Position numbers and translations under genes: made by a program
The notes under the pieces: model-generated
Seen by the model: only the letters and a program-made list of their open reading frames with translations
What the model was told of the DNA's origin: nothing
The model's database searches: none
Shown: positions 1 to 8,539 of the stretch, in pieces
Numbering within the stretch: the first letter of the stretch is position 1
How the letters are laid out: every line of letters begins with the position of its first letter
NCBI RefSeq assembly: GCF_016745425.1
Contig: NZ_JAERVK010000001.1
Location: forward strand, 1 to 64,000
Direction: 5' to 3'
DNA from: Candidatus Methylomicrobium oryzae
Lineage (GTDB): Bacteria > Pseudomonadota > Gammaproteobacteria > Methylococcales > Methylomonadaceae
DNA length: 64,000 bases

Positions 1-92
1 GCTTTACCGAACTGGCGGTGCCGATGCTGCTGACCACGCTGTCGGCGATTGACCGCGCGGACTGGGAGGCATTCGGCCGGACTGGCCGGTAA
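1..92 (+). CDS. C-terminal end of an upstream gene (partial)
   Basis: An open frame enters from the left edge and ends at the TAA at 90-92, giving about 29 residues that end in DWEAFGRTGR. The composition is protein-like and leucine-rich. The fragment is too short to assign to a family. About 115 bases with no obvious gene separate it from the next gene. It may belong to the same accessory element as the genes that follow, but nothing in the fragment proves this. Confidence 0.4.
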   Translation, partial: FTELAVPMLLTTLSAIDRADWEAFGRTGR

Positions 93-169
93 TCGGGTCG
101 CCGACTGGCGCATATTGTGACCGGTGGGCTGAGTAGTTAGCGGTCCGAAGTTCCGGCCAAGTGTGAACT

Positions 170-202
170 ATAGTTGACAACTATTAAAGCAATATTTATA
201 CT
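170..202 (+). promoter_or_regulatory. Promoter and palindromic operator of the toxin-antitoxin pair
   Basis: TTGACA (174-179) and TATACT (197-202) are separated by 17 bases, which is near consensus for sigma-70. The -35 box lies inside a 15-bp palindrome, ATAGTTG-A-CAACTAT (170-184), a typical arrangement for autorepression by the antitoxin or the toxin-antitoxin complex. Transcription should start about 7 bases after the -10 box, at or next to the toxin ATG at 209. Confidence 0.75.
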
Positions 203-208
203 TTCCCC

Positions 209-505
209 ATGATCGAAGTTATTCAAAGCGATACTTTCAAGAACTGGTTGTCATGTCTAAAAGATCAAAGAGCGCGGGCGCGTATTCAAATGAGAATTGA
301 CCGTCTAGCTTTAGGCAATCGTGGCGATGTCAAGCTGGTACGTGAAGGCATCAGTGAGATGCGTATCGATTACGGACCCGGCTACCGGGTTTATTTCATG
401 CAGCGCGGGTCAATGGTAATCGTGCTGTTGGTGGGTGGCGACAAGCGTACGCAGACCGCCGATATTGAGCGAGCCATTGCCCTTGCAAAAGATTGGAGCG
501 ATTGA
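209..505 (+). CDS. RelE/ParE-superfamily toxin (HigB-like addiction module killer protein)
   Basis: The 98-residue basic protein has the layout of the RelE/ParE addiction-module killer family: N-terminal helices with clustered basic residues (KDQRARARIQMRIDRL), then the beta sheet RIDYGPGYRVYF, and a KRTQTADIERAI tail. Family members are usually ribosome-dependent or free mRNA interferases, or related toxins; the exact activity here is inferred. The stop at 503-505 lies 3 bases before the antitoxin start, so the two are co-transcribed in toxin-first, HigBA-like order. No Shine-Dalgarno sequence precedes the ATG, and the promoter predicts a leaderless transcript. Confidence 0.85.
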   Translation: MIEVIQSDTFKNWLSCLKDQRARARIQMRIDRLALGNRGDVKLVREGISEMRIDYGPGYRVYFMQRGSMVIVLLVGGDKRTQTADIERAIALAKDWSD

Positions 506-508
506 ACG

Positions 509-790
509 ATGACCGAGAAATTTTCCCGTTACGATACGGCTGATTATTTGAAAACCGATGAAGACATGGCGTTGTATTTTGATGCTTGTCTGGAAGAAGG
601 AGACCCTGCATTGATTGCCCATGCTCTTGGTGTTATCGCCCGCGCCAAAGGCATGACAAAGCTTTCCAAGGATACCGGGATTTCTCGTGAAGGCTTATAT
701 AAGGCCTTGTCTGGAGAAGGCAATCCGGAGTTTGCAACCATCATGAAGGTGACAAAGGCACTGGGTATCAAGCTGCATGCTGCACTATGA
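509..790 (+). CDS. HTH antitoxin of the addiction module (HigA-like)
   Basis: This 93-residue protein matches the addiction-module antidote family. An N-terminal segment (SRYDTADYLKTDEDMALYFDAC) is followed by an XRE-type helix-turn-helix (MTKLSKDTGISREGLYKALS, then NPEFATIMKVTKALGIKL). Antitoxins of this family neutralise the partner toxin and repress the operon through the helix-turn-helix, probably at the palindrome at 170-184. It starts 3 bases after the toxin stop. Length and motif spacing look normal, so the pair is probably intact. Confidence 0.87.
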   Translation: MTEKFSRYDTADYLKTDEDMALYFDACLEEGDPALIAHALGVIARAKGMTKLSKDTGISREGLYKALSGEGNPEFATIMKVTKALGIKLHAAL

Positions 791-892
791 CGCCAATCCC
801 GTGCCACCCCATGTAGCTGCTGGGAAGCAACACAATAAACACTGTCAATCGAATCTGCTCATTTTATTTTGAAAAATAATTGTAAAAAAGTA

Positions 893-1627
893 TTACCTTC
901 CTAAAGCCCCAACATTGATCATGCTCGGGATGATGCGATTGCCGTTCTTTTTAAAATTATTACGGGCCATCTGTTTTTCTTCTTCGGGTATTTTTGCTTT
1001 AGCTAAATTTTCCTCCATCCGCTTTGTTGCGGCATCGCCTTGATAATTTGGCACAGGAACTCGCCCTTGTTTTTGAGCCCAGGCCGCTTCAATGAATGCC
1101 CCTGCCATGAGCATTGCCATACATCTTTCTGCATCGGTGGCATTGCCGATCGACTCCCAGCATTCATTTTCCGCCTTGAACATGGCGTAGGCGCCGTTGC
1201 CATAGGCTAAATATGGTGCATTCATGGCGTTTACCGCATCATCATAATCAACTTCCGTATTTGCTGAATTTATAGACAAATCAACTATTTTCTCCAATTC
1301 ATTGGCTCTTGATTCGGTTATTCTGGAAAGGCATTGCATGTGCATGTCATAAGAATGAGCTGTAGCGTTATCATCGTCAGGTTTTGGGCAAGAAGCATCG
1401 CGTAACTCAATCCATTCCCTTTGTTGTTGTTTTAGCAGATTTTGATCAGCGCTAGACTTCATCGCGGATTTATATGCAATGTTTAAACGCTTATCTTGGC
1501 GGTCGTATTCCTCACCCGAGCATTCTGCCGGTGCTATTCCATCGCTGATACAGTTATCGTATTCGGAATCAGCAAAACTTGTAAAAGGCAATAAGCATAT
1601 TGCCAAATTTAAAATTATTTTTTTCAT
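893..1627 (-). CDS. Secreted protein with LprI/DUF1311-type N-terminal domain
   Basis: The 244-residue protein starts with a signal peptide (MKKIILNLAICLLPFTSFA). Residues about 20-110 match the lysozyme-inhibitor LprI N-terminal (DUF1311) pattern: early cysteines, a CSGEEYDRQDKRLN helix, QREWIELRDASC and a late Cys-rich MHMQCL segment. The domain is periplasmic or surface-exposed, and some members inhibit lysozyme. The C-terminal half (about 125-244) is alanine-rich and unassigned. GGAG lies upstream of the ATG. The gene converges on the antitoxin gene and diverges from alpA. Its base composition is AT-richer than most of the window, consistent with acquisition. Confidence 0.7.
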   Translation of the reverse strand: MKKIILNLAICLLPFTSFADSEYDNCISDGIAPAECSGEEYDRQDKRLNIAYKSAMKSSADQNLLKQQQREWIELRDASCPKPDDDNATAHSYDMHMQCLSRITESRANELEKIVDLSINSANTEVDYDDAVNAMNAPYLAYGNGAYAMFKAENECWESIGNATDAERCMAMLMAGAFIEAAWAQKQGRVPVPNYQGDAATKRMEENLAKAKIPEEEKQMARNNFKKNGNRIIPSMINVGALGR

Positions 1628-1763
1628 AAAACATCTCCAGTCTTAAACGCCGGTGATTTTAACACCAATCCTATGCCGCGCTATGCGTGCAAACCCGGAA
1701 AACAACGGAAAAACGCACTTTTCACGGCTTTATAGTGACCTCTCCAAAAAATGAGAGGGCCTA

Positions 1764-1985
1764 ATGAGACGAATTATCAAGCGCAAAGACGCCGCCGCAA
1801 TGGTCGGCGTATCCATCAAAACCATCCCGCTACTCATCAAAGAAAACGGCTTTCCTAAGCCGGTGTCGGTCGGAAAGTCCAATGGATGGATCGATACCGA
1901 AATCCAGGAATGGATTGAAAAGAAAATTTCCGAACGGGATGCGGCGCTGGCCGGAGGTGCGTCATTGGTCGGAGGTGCAGCATGA
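1764..1985 (+). CDS. AlpA-family phage/island transcriptional regulator
   Basis: The 73-residue protein has an AlpA winged helix-turn-helix: KDAAAMVGVSIKTIPLLI as the recognition region, then FPKPVSVGKSNGWIDTEIQEWI. AlpA proteins of prophage CP4-57 and P4-like elements activate excision or late genes. GAGAGGG lies just upstream of the ATG. The stop overlaps the next start (ATGA at 1982-1985), so the rha-like gene is translationally coupled. A second AlpA gene at 11385 is similar, including the ERDAA segment near the C terminus. Confidence 0.85.
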   Translation: MRRIIKRKDAAAMVGVSIKTIPLLIKENGFPKPVSVGKSNGWIDTEIQEWIEKKISERDAALAGGASLVGGAA

Positions 1986-2633
1986 GTACCACGGCAAAAA
2001 CGCAATTGCGGTTGGTCGAGGTCCACGGCGAAAAGCTGACGACGACCAGTCTCGTCATTGCCGAACAATTCGGCCGATCCCATAAAAACGTACTCAGAAG
2101 TCTGGATAAATTAAAAGATCGGCTCAAGTTTGTGCCGATCTCTTATTCGGACAAATACGGCCGCGAACAAAAAATGTATCAGCTCGACGAGCGGTCGTTC
2201 CTGATTGCAATGCCGTTTATTGGTGGAAAAAAAATCCGTGGAAGGGCAAATTGCGCTGGTCGATGAGTTTATCAGGCTCAAGACAATCCTCAATGAGCCG
2301 GGACGTAAAGCGGAGCTTGCCGCCAAGCGCCATACCGGTTCCGAGATGACCGATATGCTCCGGTTTGTCCGCGAGACAAACGGTAAGGAAACCACAAAAA
2401 ATCATTACCTGAACGAGCATCAGTTTTGCAATCGGGCGCTGACCGGAAAGTGGGAGGAGATCAACGAAGCCGAATTGGATGTTTATGACCTTCGTCTTCT
2501 ATCCGCGATCCGCAAGCACAATACCTTGCTTATCACCCGGTATCTCAAACAGGCCGAGAGGAAAAAACTGCTGGACGCGTTTGTCGCCGACTACCGGGCA
2601 AAGCCCCCGCGGCTGAAGTTGGTAGGGGCTTAA
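1982..2633 (+). pseudogene. Rha-family phage regulatory protein, frameshifted at an A8 run
   Basis: The first frame gives a Rha-type N terminus (VIAEQFGRSHKNVLRSLDKL, then REQKMYQLDERSFLIAMPFIGGKK). At the eight adenines at 2227-2234 it leaves frame and stops at 2266. Removing one A joins it to the frame that continues SVEGQIALVDEFIRLK and runs to 2633, giving about 216 residues. Rha proteins are phage regulators, named from phi-80, that affect lysogeny. The 3' part, ending in KPPRLKLVGA, is unassigned. The break may be a real mutation, a sequencing error in the homopolymer, or corrected by transcriptional slippage. Confidence 0.75.
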
Positions 2634-2665
2634 TCAGGCCATTTTTTAATCACGGAATCAAGCAC

Positions 2666-4255
2666 ATGAACCACTTTATCACCTGGGACAGCACCGCGCA
2701 GCCCCAACGCATCACCCTTCAACAAATCCTCTACCAGTGCCGGCGCGCCGACGGCGATAACGCACTGCTGCTCGATGCGGTCTGTATGGCCGACATCCTG
2801 GAAGAGGCCGATGAGATCCTGGTCTTCGACGCGCTGGTGTCGACCTATGCCGGGCTGGAACGCAAGATGCTGGCACTGCAGGCCGTGATGACCCGGGCCG
2901 GCGAGACGGTCAAGCCGATGGCTTTGCAGATCAGCGAACCGTTCAAACAGCAAGACGTGGCGCAGGTCGCGGCAATCTTCGAGCTCTCGGACGGGCAAAC
3001 CGTCTCGATCTTCTTCCACAATCCGGACGTGACGCCGCAGAAGATGGCGCCCGGCGATGCGCTGGTCAGCTGGAAATGGCTGTTGAATAAGCGCGACGTC
3101 ACGATCCTGGTGGCGCCGGAACGCGGGAAGGATTTGAATGTGCGCGAAGTGGCAACCCGGATCATGAAGCTGGCGGCCAAGAACAGTGCGGCCTTTCAGC
3201 GGGCCAACGCCAAGCGGGCCGAGAACCTGCAGGCAATCGAGTCGCTGAAAACCGAAATCGCGGCCCTCGAGCAGGAACTGGCCGACGCCCAGCATGAACT
3301 GGAAGTCGCCAAGCAGGCGTATGAGGACCGTTCGCTGAATCCTCACCCTCAGGAACAGGACGCCTACCATGCCCGTCTCGATGCCGCGCAGCAGCGCTTT
3401 ATCGCGGTCAAACAGGCCCTGGCCGCGATGATGAACTGGAGCCAAGGTGCGGACGGCGTCTCAATGGTCAATCTGCGAACCGGGCATGCGGTTGTCTATC
3501 AGCCAACCGCGGCGAATGCGCTGCGCGAGGCGGTATGGACGCTGTACCAGCTGGCGGGCAAGGGGGATTGGAAGCCGATCAAGCCATTCATCGATAAATC
3601 CAGCGAGCAAGGCTATGCCGAAACCCCGGAGGCCTTCGCCAATGGTATCAATGCGGCAGCCAACGCCGAGCCTGAACCGAAAGTCGCGAAGCGTGAAGCC
3701 GAAGCCCGGCCGGCGAGTGCGCCAGAAACGCCGGTTACCGATCCGGTCGACGAGCAGATGAACCAGCGCTATCAGGCCGTCAAAGCCGAGCTGCAAAAGC
3801 TTGGATGGCAAATAAGCCCCGATGGCGTTTCGCTGCAAAGTCCGGACATCGGTTGGGCGCTGGTGCCGCGTAAAACCTCGCTGAGCAGTCGCTGGCGGAT
3901 TTACCGACTCATGGCCAAGGGAACCTGGAAGTTCGTGAAAGAGCTGGCGGACAAAACGGATAAGAAAGGCTATGTCCAGACCCCGGCGCAATTTGCCAAG
4001 GCCTTACACCACGCCGCGCTCGATGCCGCGGTCAGCGCCGAACAGAAAGCGAAAAGCCCGGCCCGGTCCCGTTTTGCCGCCGAACTCGACGCGCTGAAAG
4101 CCGAAACCGATATAGTTGAGTTCGACCGCAAGCTGGACGAGATCGTCCTTAGAATCGAATTGGCCGGCTTAATGGACGAATTGGACGCCGAACTGAATGC
4201 CGCCGCGGATCAGCTCACGGCGTTGCTAGCCAAGGCCGAGAAGCGGGTCAAGTAG
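2666..4255 (+). CDS. DarA-N-like mobile-element protein with a duplicated C-terminal module
   Basis: The 529-residue protein appears in phage- and plasmid-like elements. Residues about 1-175 resemble the 'defence against restriction A' N-terminal domain of polyvalent proteins (FDALVSTYAGLERKML, SWKWLLNKRDVTILV). Residues 176-230 form a charged coiled coil. Two related modules of about 85 residues follow (243-332 and 368-452); each begins with QR(F/Y)xAVK and ends with a (D/T)WK..K...DK....GY..TP..FA pattern. A helical tail is at 465-529. In phage P1, DarA is packaged in the head and protects injected DNA from type I restriction. Whether this protein does so is inferred. No strong ribosome-binding site is visible. 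Confidence 0.6.
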   Translation: MNHFITWDSTAQPQRITLQQILYQCRRADGDNALLLDAVCMADILEEADEILVFDALVSTYAGLERKMLALQAVMTRAGETVKPMALQISEPFKQQDVAQVAAIFELSDGQTVSIFFHNPDVTPQKMAPGDALVSWKWLLNKRDVTILVAPERGKDLNVREVATRIMKLAAKNSAAFQRANAKRAENLQAIESLKTEIAALEQELADAQHELEVAKQAYEDRSLNPHPQEQDAYHARLDAAQQRFIAVKQALAAMMNWSQGADGVSMVNLRTGHAVVYQPTAANALREAVWTLYQLAGKGDWKPIKPFIDKSSEQGYAETPEAFANGINAAANAEPEPKVAKREAEARPASAPETPVTDPVDEQMNQRYQAVKAELQKLGWQISPDGVSLQSPDIGWALVPRKTSLSSRWRIYRLMAKGTWKFVKELADKTDKKGYVQTPAQFAKALHHAALDAAVSAEQKAKSPARSRFAAELDALKAETDIVEFDRKLDEIVLRIELAGLMDELDAELNAAADQLTALLAKAEKRVK

Positions 4256-4314
4256 GCGCGGCCGGAAAACGCAAAAAGAAAAACGGGTCCACCGAAGCGG
4301 GCCCGTCAGTCTCA

Positions 4315-6161
4315 ATGGGTGGAAATCCGGGACGTCCGTACAGCCTGTGCGCTGCACCCAAGCCTACCGGCCTTACCCCATCCAAGAACATCGGCGGAGG
4401 CACAAAGACTGCAACCAATCCAGACAGCACCAAGCGCGTATTGGCGAAAATTGAATCCGGAGAAATACAGGCGACGTTCGCTGGCAAGGTATTGGCATCG
4501 GCCCCTATGAATGCCGGCCTGAGTCCGGCTGAGAACGCGAAAAACCTTGATGATGCGGTGAATGCGATTGATCCTGATTTTACTTCAGCGGAAGAGGGTA
4601 CTAAAGATGAGGCATGGAATGACCCTGATACATTTATTGCAGACCAGAGTGGTTCGACAGATTTTGGGGAAATAAATCAAGACATTGCTAATGTTATAAA
4701 AAGGCAACCTGGAAAAATAAGACTCCAAGTTGGCGAGCACCTTGGAAAGAATAAAGGTTATGGATTAATCCATATCAAAGAGGGACACCCAGAGATCACA
4801 AATCCAGCTGAATTCGTAAAGGACGTTGTATCCAATTTTTCAGAAATATGGAAAACAAAAAACAGTCGTTTGATATTGGTAAAGAGGGGAAAAGACAAAT
4901 CAGGTTTGGTTTCTGTCGTTCAGCTTGTGCCTGATGATGAGGGAGATTTTTACAGTGTGGTAACTGCTTATAAAAGCAGAAATCCCGACGGAGAAACGCT
5001 TCTTTGGGATGCTACGCACTCACATCCCGCTGACTCTGGCATACAGCCTGCTTTGCAATCTGATCATCATGAAGCCAGCGATGATAGAAAGAGCGCCGAG
5101 CAGAAAGAAGACATAAGCAATATAATGATTCCATCAGAAAAGTCAAGTGAAGACAATAATAATGTGTCTGTTGTTGATCCGGTTGATCTTCCCCAAGGCC
5201 CCGCCAGCAACGAACTGGACCTGAGCGAAGATGATATGTATGCGCGCGAAGATTACCTTTCCGTATCTGAGAAGTTACCGACGGCCCGGATATTCGCCCG
5301 GATGATGGTCGTGATTCGCAGGTGGAAGCGATGCACTGGTATAGCGCGCCGTTTGAGTTCGACGGCGGCAAGTTGACGGCGCGGTTGAAGTGTAAAAAGT
5401 TCAAGGTACAAACCAAGTACCAAAAAGACAAAATGCACAGCATTTCGATGGATGATGCTAAAAGTCCCGTCAGCCAGGTTACCCTTGACGGGTTGTTCGA
5501 CGACCTAGAAATTTTGGATGGGGTATGGTCAGGGCGCGATGGCAACCGGTTACCCCCCTCGGTCGGGAACGGCACTGATGCTATATCAAAAAGCGATGAC
5601 GGTCAAGATGAGAATTTTTTGGAAAATCGGGAAACTGTACAAGCAGACCAAGAACTAATGAACAAGATTTTTGCCGGTTACGGTTATCATGGCGGCGTTG
5701 ACATGCCGGCAGGGCTGAACAAAACGGCATTAAAGCTTTATCGGGCAATTGTAGAGCGCGACGTTGACGCGCTTGTTCCAATACTACGCGCCGAAAATAA
5801 GCTAAGTAGAAAGGCGTTCGAGTATCTTTTCGATGGTAAACTGAAGTTGCCAAGGACAATAAAGGGCGTGCTGCAAGTCGTAGAGGATTTTTTCGGTAAG
5901 ATTAACGAGAAGATGGAGTCGGAAGCCGTGCAAGAAACAGAAACCGTTACGCCAGAACCAAAAGAAGATGAATCTACAACTCAAGACGAACCCGTACCGG
6001 TCCCGAAAATAGTGACCCTGCTGCTACATCGGAGGCCGGCGCACAAGCCGAGATTGTTAGCGGGCGGTCAAGAGCCACCCGTACCTGCCTCTTCGCAATC
6101 AATGTACCTTATACCGGATGAATGTCAACCGATAGCCGGCCCCGCGCCGGTTTTTTTGTGA
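4315..6161 (+). pseudogene. Polyvalent-type mobile-element protein with PBECR-like nuclease segment, frameshifted
   Basis: Frame 1 (4315-5376) carries a domain (KNKGYGLIHIKEGHPE, RLILVKRGKD, VSVVQLVPDDEGDFYSVVTAY, DATHSHPADS) resembling the phage barnase-EndoU-colicin E5/D-RelE-like nucleases of polyvalent proteins. Near 5265-5275 the protein-like sequence moves to another frame (VTDGPDIRPDDGRDSQVEA, then MHWYSAPFEF, an LPD3-like piece). Near 6000 a third frame (GPENSDPAATSEAGAQAEIV) runs to TGA at 6119-6121. The frame also stays open upstream to 4255, so the start is uncertain. I read this as one decayed long gene rather than three small ones. Domain names are from memory and need an HMM search. 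Confidence 0.5.
6136..6157 (+). terminator. Intrinsic terminator after the polyvalent-type gene
   Basis: The stem CCGGC (6136-6140) pairs with GCCGG (6146-6150) across a 5-base loop and is followed by seven T residues. A similar CCGG-T7-GTG sequence ends the small-gene cluster at 11297. Confidence 0.8.
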
Positions 6162-6315
6162 CTTGATTCAACGGTAAGCATCGGCCGAAGCGGGGGAAAA
6201 TAATCTGATGTTTCACGCTGTTTTTTACACAGCCTGGTCGCTTCCGATTGTTGATGAACCTTATTAAAAATGGCGGAATCTCAGAGTTACATGAATGGGT
6301 GAAAGGAGGCTGTTG

Positions 6316-6786
6316 ATGGAAGCGCAAAATGATCTGAAAAACGCCCTGATTTCCGGAACCATTGTCGGGATTGCCACGGCGATAACCGGTGCGTTATGTG
6401 CGGTGGTCGGCCAGAGAAATCCCATCACACCAATGAATGCCGTCAGCCATATCGTCTGGGGTCAAAGCGCGCTCTGGCAGGATAAACTCAGTCTTAAGTA
6501 TTCCGGTACGGGCGCGTTGCTGCATTATTTTTCGTCAGTCTGGTGGGCTTACATTTACGAGCACTGGTTTGGAAAAGAAGCGGAGAAGCGAGGCGTTGCG
6601 AAAGGACTGCAAAACGGCGCGGCCGTCTCCGCTATCGCTTATGTCACGGATTATCACTTGATTCCCAAAAGGCTCAGTCCGGGCATCGAAACCCGTCTTC
6701 CCAAGTATTCGCTTTGGGTAATTTTTGGCACAATCGCATTAACGCTGCCTTTGCGAGGATTGATCAAGAAATATCAACACAAATAA
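6316..6786 (+). CDS. Small membrane protein of unknown function
   Basis: This start is chosen because AAAGGAGG (6302-6309) lies 6 bases upstream; an in-frame ATG at 6295 has no such site. The 156-residue protein has an N-terminal hydrophobic segment (ALISGTIVGIATAITGALCAVV), a middle region with ALLHYFSSVWWAYIYEHWFG, a segment AVSAIAYVTDYHLIPKRLSPG, and a C-terminal hydrophobic segment (YSLWVIFGTIALTLPLRGLI). It therefore looks like an inner-membrane protein with three or four segments. I do not recognise a family. It stands alone between the mobile-element remnants and the leftward HipA-like operon. Confidence 0.6.
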   Translation: MEAQNDLKNALISGTIVGIATAITGALCAVVGQRNPITPMNAVSHIVWGQSALWQDKLSLKYSGTGALLHYFSSVWWAYIYEHWFGKEAEKRGVAKGLQNGAAVSAIAYVTDYHLIPKRLSPGIETRLPKYSLWVIFGTIALTLPLRGLIKKYQHK

Positions 6787-6926
6787 AGAAGCTCAGCATC
6801 GAGCAAAATCGGATCCTGGCCGGATCGCCAACGCCGGCAGAGAAAAGCGAAGCCGAGCGGATCAAGCGGGAGGCCTTGAGCAAGTTGGGAATTGCACAGG
6901 TGGTAGAGCCTGATAGGCAGGAATAA
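6784..6926 (+). pseudogene. Orphan C-terminal fragment of a mobile-element protein
   Basis: An open stretch in a frame different from the preceding membrane gene encodes about 47 residues with helical, charged composition (SIEQNRILAGSPTPAEKSEA, then a segment ending LSKLGIAQVVEPDRQE) and a TAA at 6924-6926. It has no start codon or ribosome-binding site of its own and looks like the tail of a longer gene lost by deletion. The assignment to mobile elements is by style only. Confidence 0.3.
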
Positions 6927-6965
6927 TCGGCAAAAGTATCAGGGTTTATCTTAACCTGAGATGCT

Positions 6966-7808
6966 TTAGGAATTAGCGGCTGCAAAAGCCAAAATATTAT
7001 CTTTTTCAGCATACGGAAGCACGGTCGCTCCGGCGTCTTGCAAACCCTCTACTATTTCCCGGTAGGCATTGCCTTTCGGGCCATCTTCTAGCGGACCTTG
7101 TACGGCGAACAAAACTTTGTCCGGCAATTTTTTTCGCTTGTGTAGCTGATTGATCCGCAATAGCCATTGGCCGCCGTGCTCAATGATCTTGGTAGCCTGG
7201 TTATGGCCGAGGTGCAGTGGCTTAATAGCCTTTACCGCATGTTCCTCGCGCTGTTCGACAAAGGGGAAGGTTACGTGGTACTCGTCATTGCCAAGTTCCG
7301 CGCGTTCGAAGCGTTCGGCAATACCGGCCGTGTAAAGCCATTTGCGCATACCCCGCTCCAGCACGGTTTCCTGGTATTCCCGAGTCACAAACGTGCGCTC
7401 CACATAATGGCCGTAAAGCTCGGCCAGCGTTTCCTTCAGGTCATCGGCTAAAATGGCCCGCGGCTCGCTGAATTTGATGATCGTTTCGCGTGGGCGGATG
7501 ATCTCGGCGAACAATCCCTTGGCAAAATCGACGTCGTTGACTTTAAGCCGCTTATCAAAGCCATGCCGCCGCAAAACTCCAGTGGTGCGATCCAATTCAT
7601 CATGCAAGTTGCGCATCGTCGAGCGAAAAACCTTCGCTTCAAGCTGTTCGAAAAAATGCGTGACACGCGCATGCCGTTGCGCCATCAATTTAAACGCAAA
7701 AAAGCGCTGCTCCGGGGCCATCATAACTATGCCCACATTGGCAAATTCGCCGGTTTCCACGAAGGGCATGAAGCGAACGATGGAATAAAGACAAGCAGTT
7801 TTTTTCAT
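6966..7808 (-). CDS. DUF3037 domain protein
   Basis: The start at 7808 has GGAG upstream and overlaps the stop of the HipA-like gene (ATGA, 7805-7808), so the two are translationally coupled. The 280-residue protein opens with YSIVRFMPFVETGEFANVG and MMAPEQRFFAFKL, the signature of DUF3037. It continues with charged helices and ends with a segment (PDKVLFAVQGPLEDGPKGNA) ahead of AGATVLPYAEKDNILAFA. DUF3037 genes are commonly found beside HipA-like kinase genes, as here. The biochemical role is unknown; a toxin-antitoxin or defence role is only suggested by context. Confidence 0.8.
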   Translation of the reverse strand: MKKTACLYSIVRFMPFVETGEFANVGIVMMAPEQRFFAFKLMAQRHARVTHFFEQLEAKVFRSTMRNLHDELDRTTGVLRRHGFDKRLKVNDVDFAKGLFAEIIRPRETIIKFSEPRAILADDLKETLAELYGHYVERTFVTREYQETVLERGMRKWLYTAGIAERFERAELGNDEYHVTFPFVEQREEHAVKAIKPLHLGHNQATKIIEHGGQWLLRINQLHKRKKLPDKVLFAVQGPLEDGPKGNAYREIVEGLQDAGATVLPYAEKDNILAFAAANS

Positions 7809-8539
7809 TTTAAACTCCAGAACGTGTCGGTCTGGTAGCGCAACAAACATTGGTGGGCAGACTGAATATCGAAGTCAGTCTGAACGGTCTGTTCGGCGTC
7901 CACGAACCACCATTCAGGTGGGATAGTATTGCAGATTGTTGCCCAGTCTGACAATGCGCTCAAAAAGCGGTCGACATAATGTTGCTGCTCCACCCAATCG
8001 CCGATCAAAGCGCTCCAATGCGAGCGGAAGACGTGCGATTCAACAAAACCCAGTGCCGAAAACCCTGAGTCGAAAGCTTGATTGTGGTCGATGACGACCA
8101 GCGCCTCATTGCCTGTGTCCCAGAATAAATTGGGATTGCCGGCGGATTCACCTAGGCTACGGTCGGCATTGCGCACCCACCAATCGAAGGCCAACACATC
8201 CCGTTGGATGTCTTCGGGCACCTGATCGATTAGCGATACCGATAACTCCACGACCGGCATTTTGCGTGAGCCGAAGGCCTTGCCGACGCCCAGTTCGTTC
8301 ATATCGTCGCGCATTGCAACCGCAAGCAGTGCTTCGGGAACATCGACAATTTCAAAAGGCGCGATCGGCAATCCCAGCCGCAGGCCAAGCTGGCCGCCAA
8401 TCCACTCGCAAATCAGGCTGCGCCGGCCAGCACCCCGGCCTTTGACAAAATACACCTGATCGTCTTCAGCGCGGCAAATGAAAGGTTGGGTAACCCCTTG
8501 CTGCGCGCGGCCCATGATCTCCACGATTTCCAGGCTCAT
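7805..8539 (-). CDS. HipA-like kinase family protein
   Basis: The 244-residue protein has the short HipA-like kinase layout: a VYFVKGRG strand with a probable ATP-binding Lys33, LICEWIGGQLGLRLGLPIAP, a catalytic-loop-like FDWWVRNADRS (Asn124, Asp126), NPNLFWD, and a metal-binding-like VVIDHNQAF (Asp151). HipA phosphorylates glutamyl-tRNA synthetase in E. coli. The short stand-alone forms next to DUF3037 have no known target. It overlaps both neighbours by ATGA junctions (8536-8539 and 7805-7808), so the three genes form one coupled operon. All the kinase motifs look present, so it may be active. Confidence 0.8.
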   Translation of the reverse strand: MSLEIVEIMGRAQQGVTQPFICRAEDDQVYFVKGRGAGRRSLICEWIGGQLGLRLGLPIAPFEIVDVPEALLAVAMRDDMNELGVGKAFGSRKMPVVELSVSLIDQVPEDIQRDVLAFDWWVRNADRSLGESAGNPNLFWDTGNEALVVIDHNQAFDSGFSALGFVESHVFRSHWSALIGDWVEQQHYVDRFLSALSDWATICNTIPPEWWFVDAEQTVQTDFDIQSAHQCLLRYQTDTFWSLK

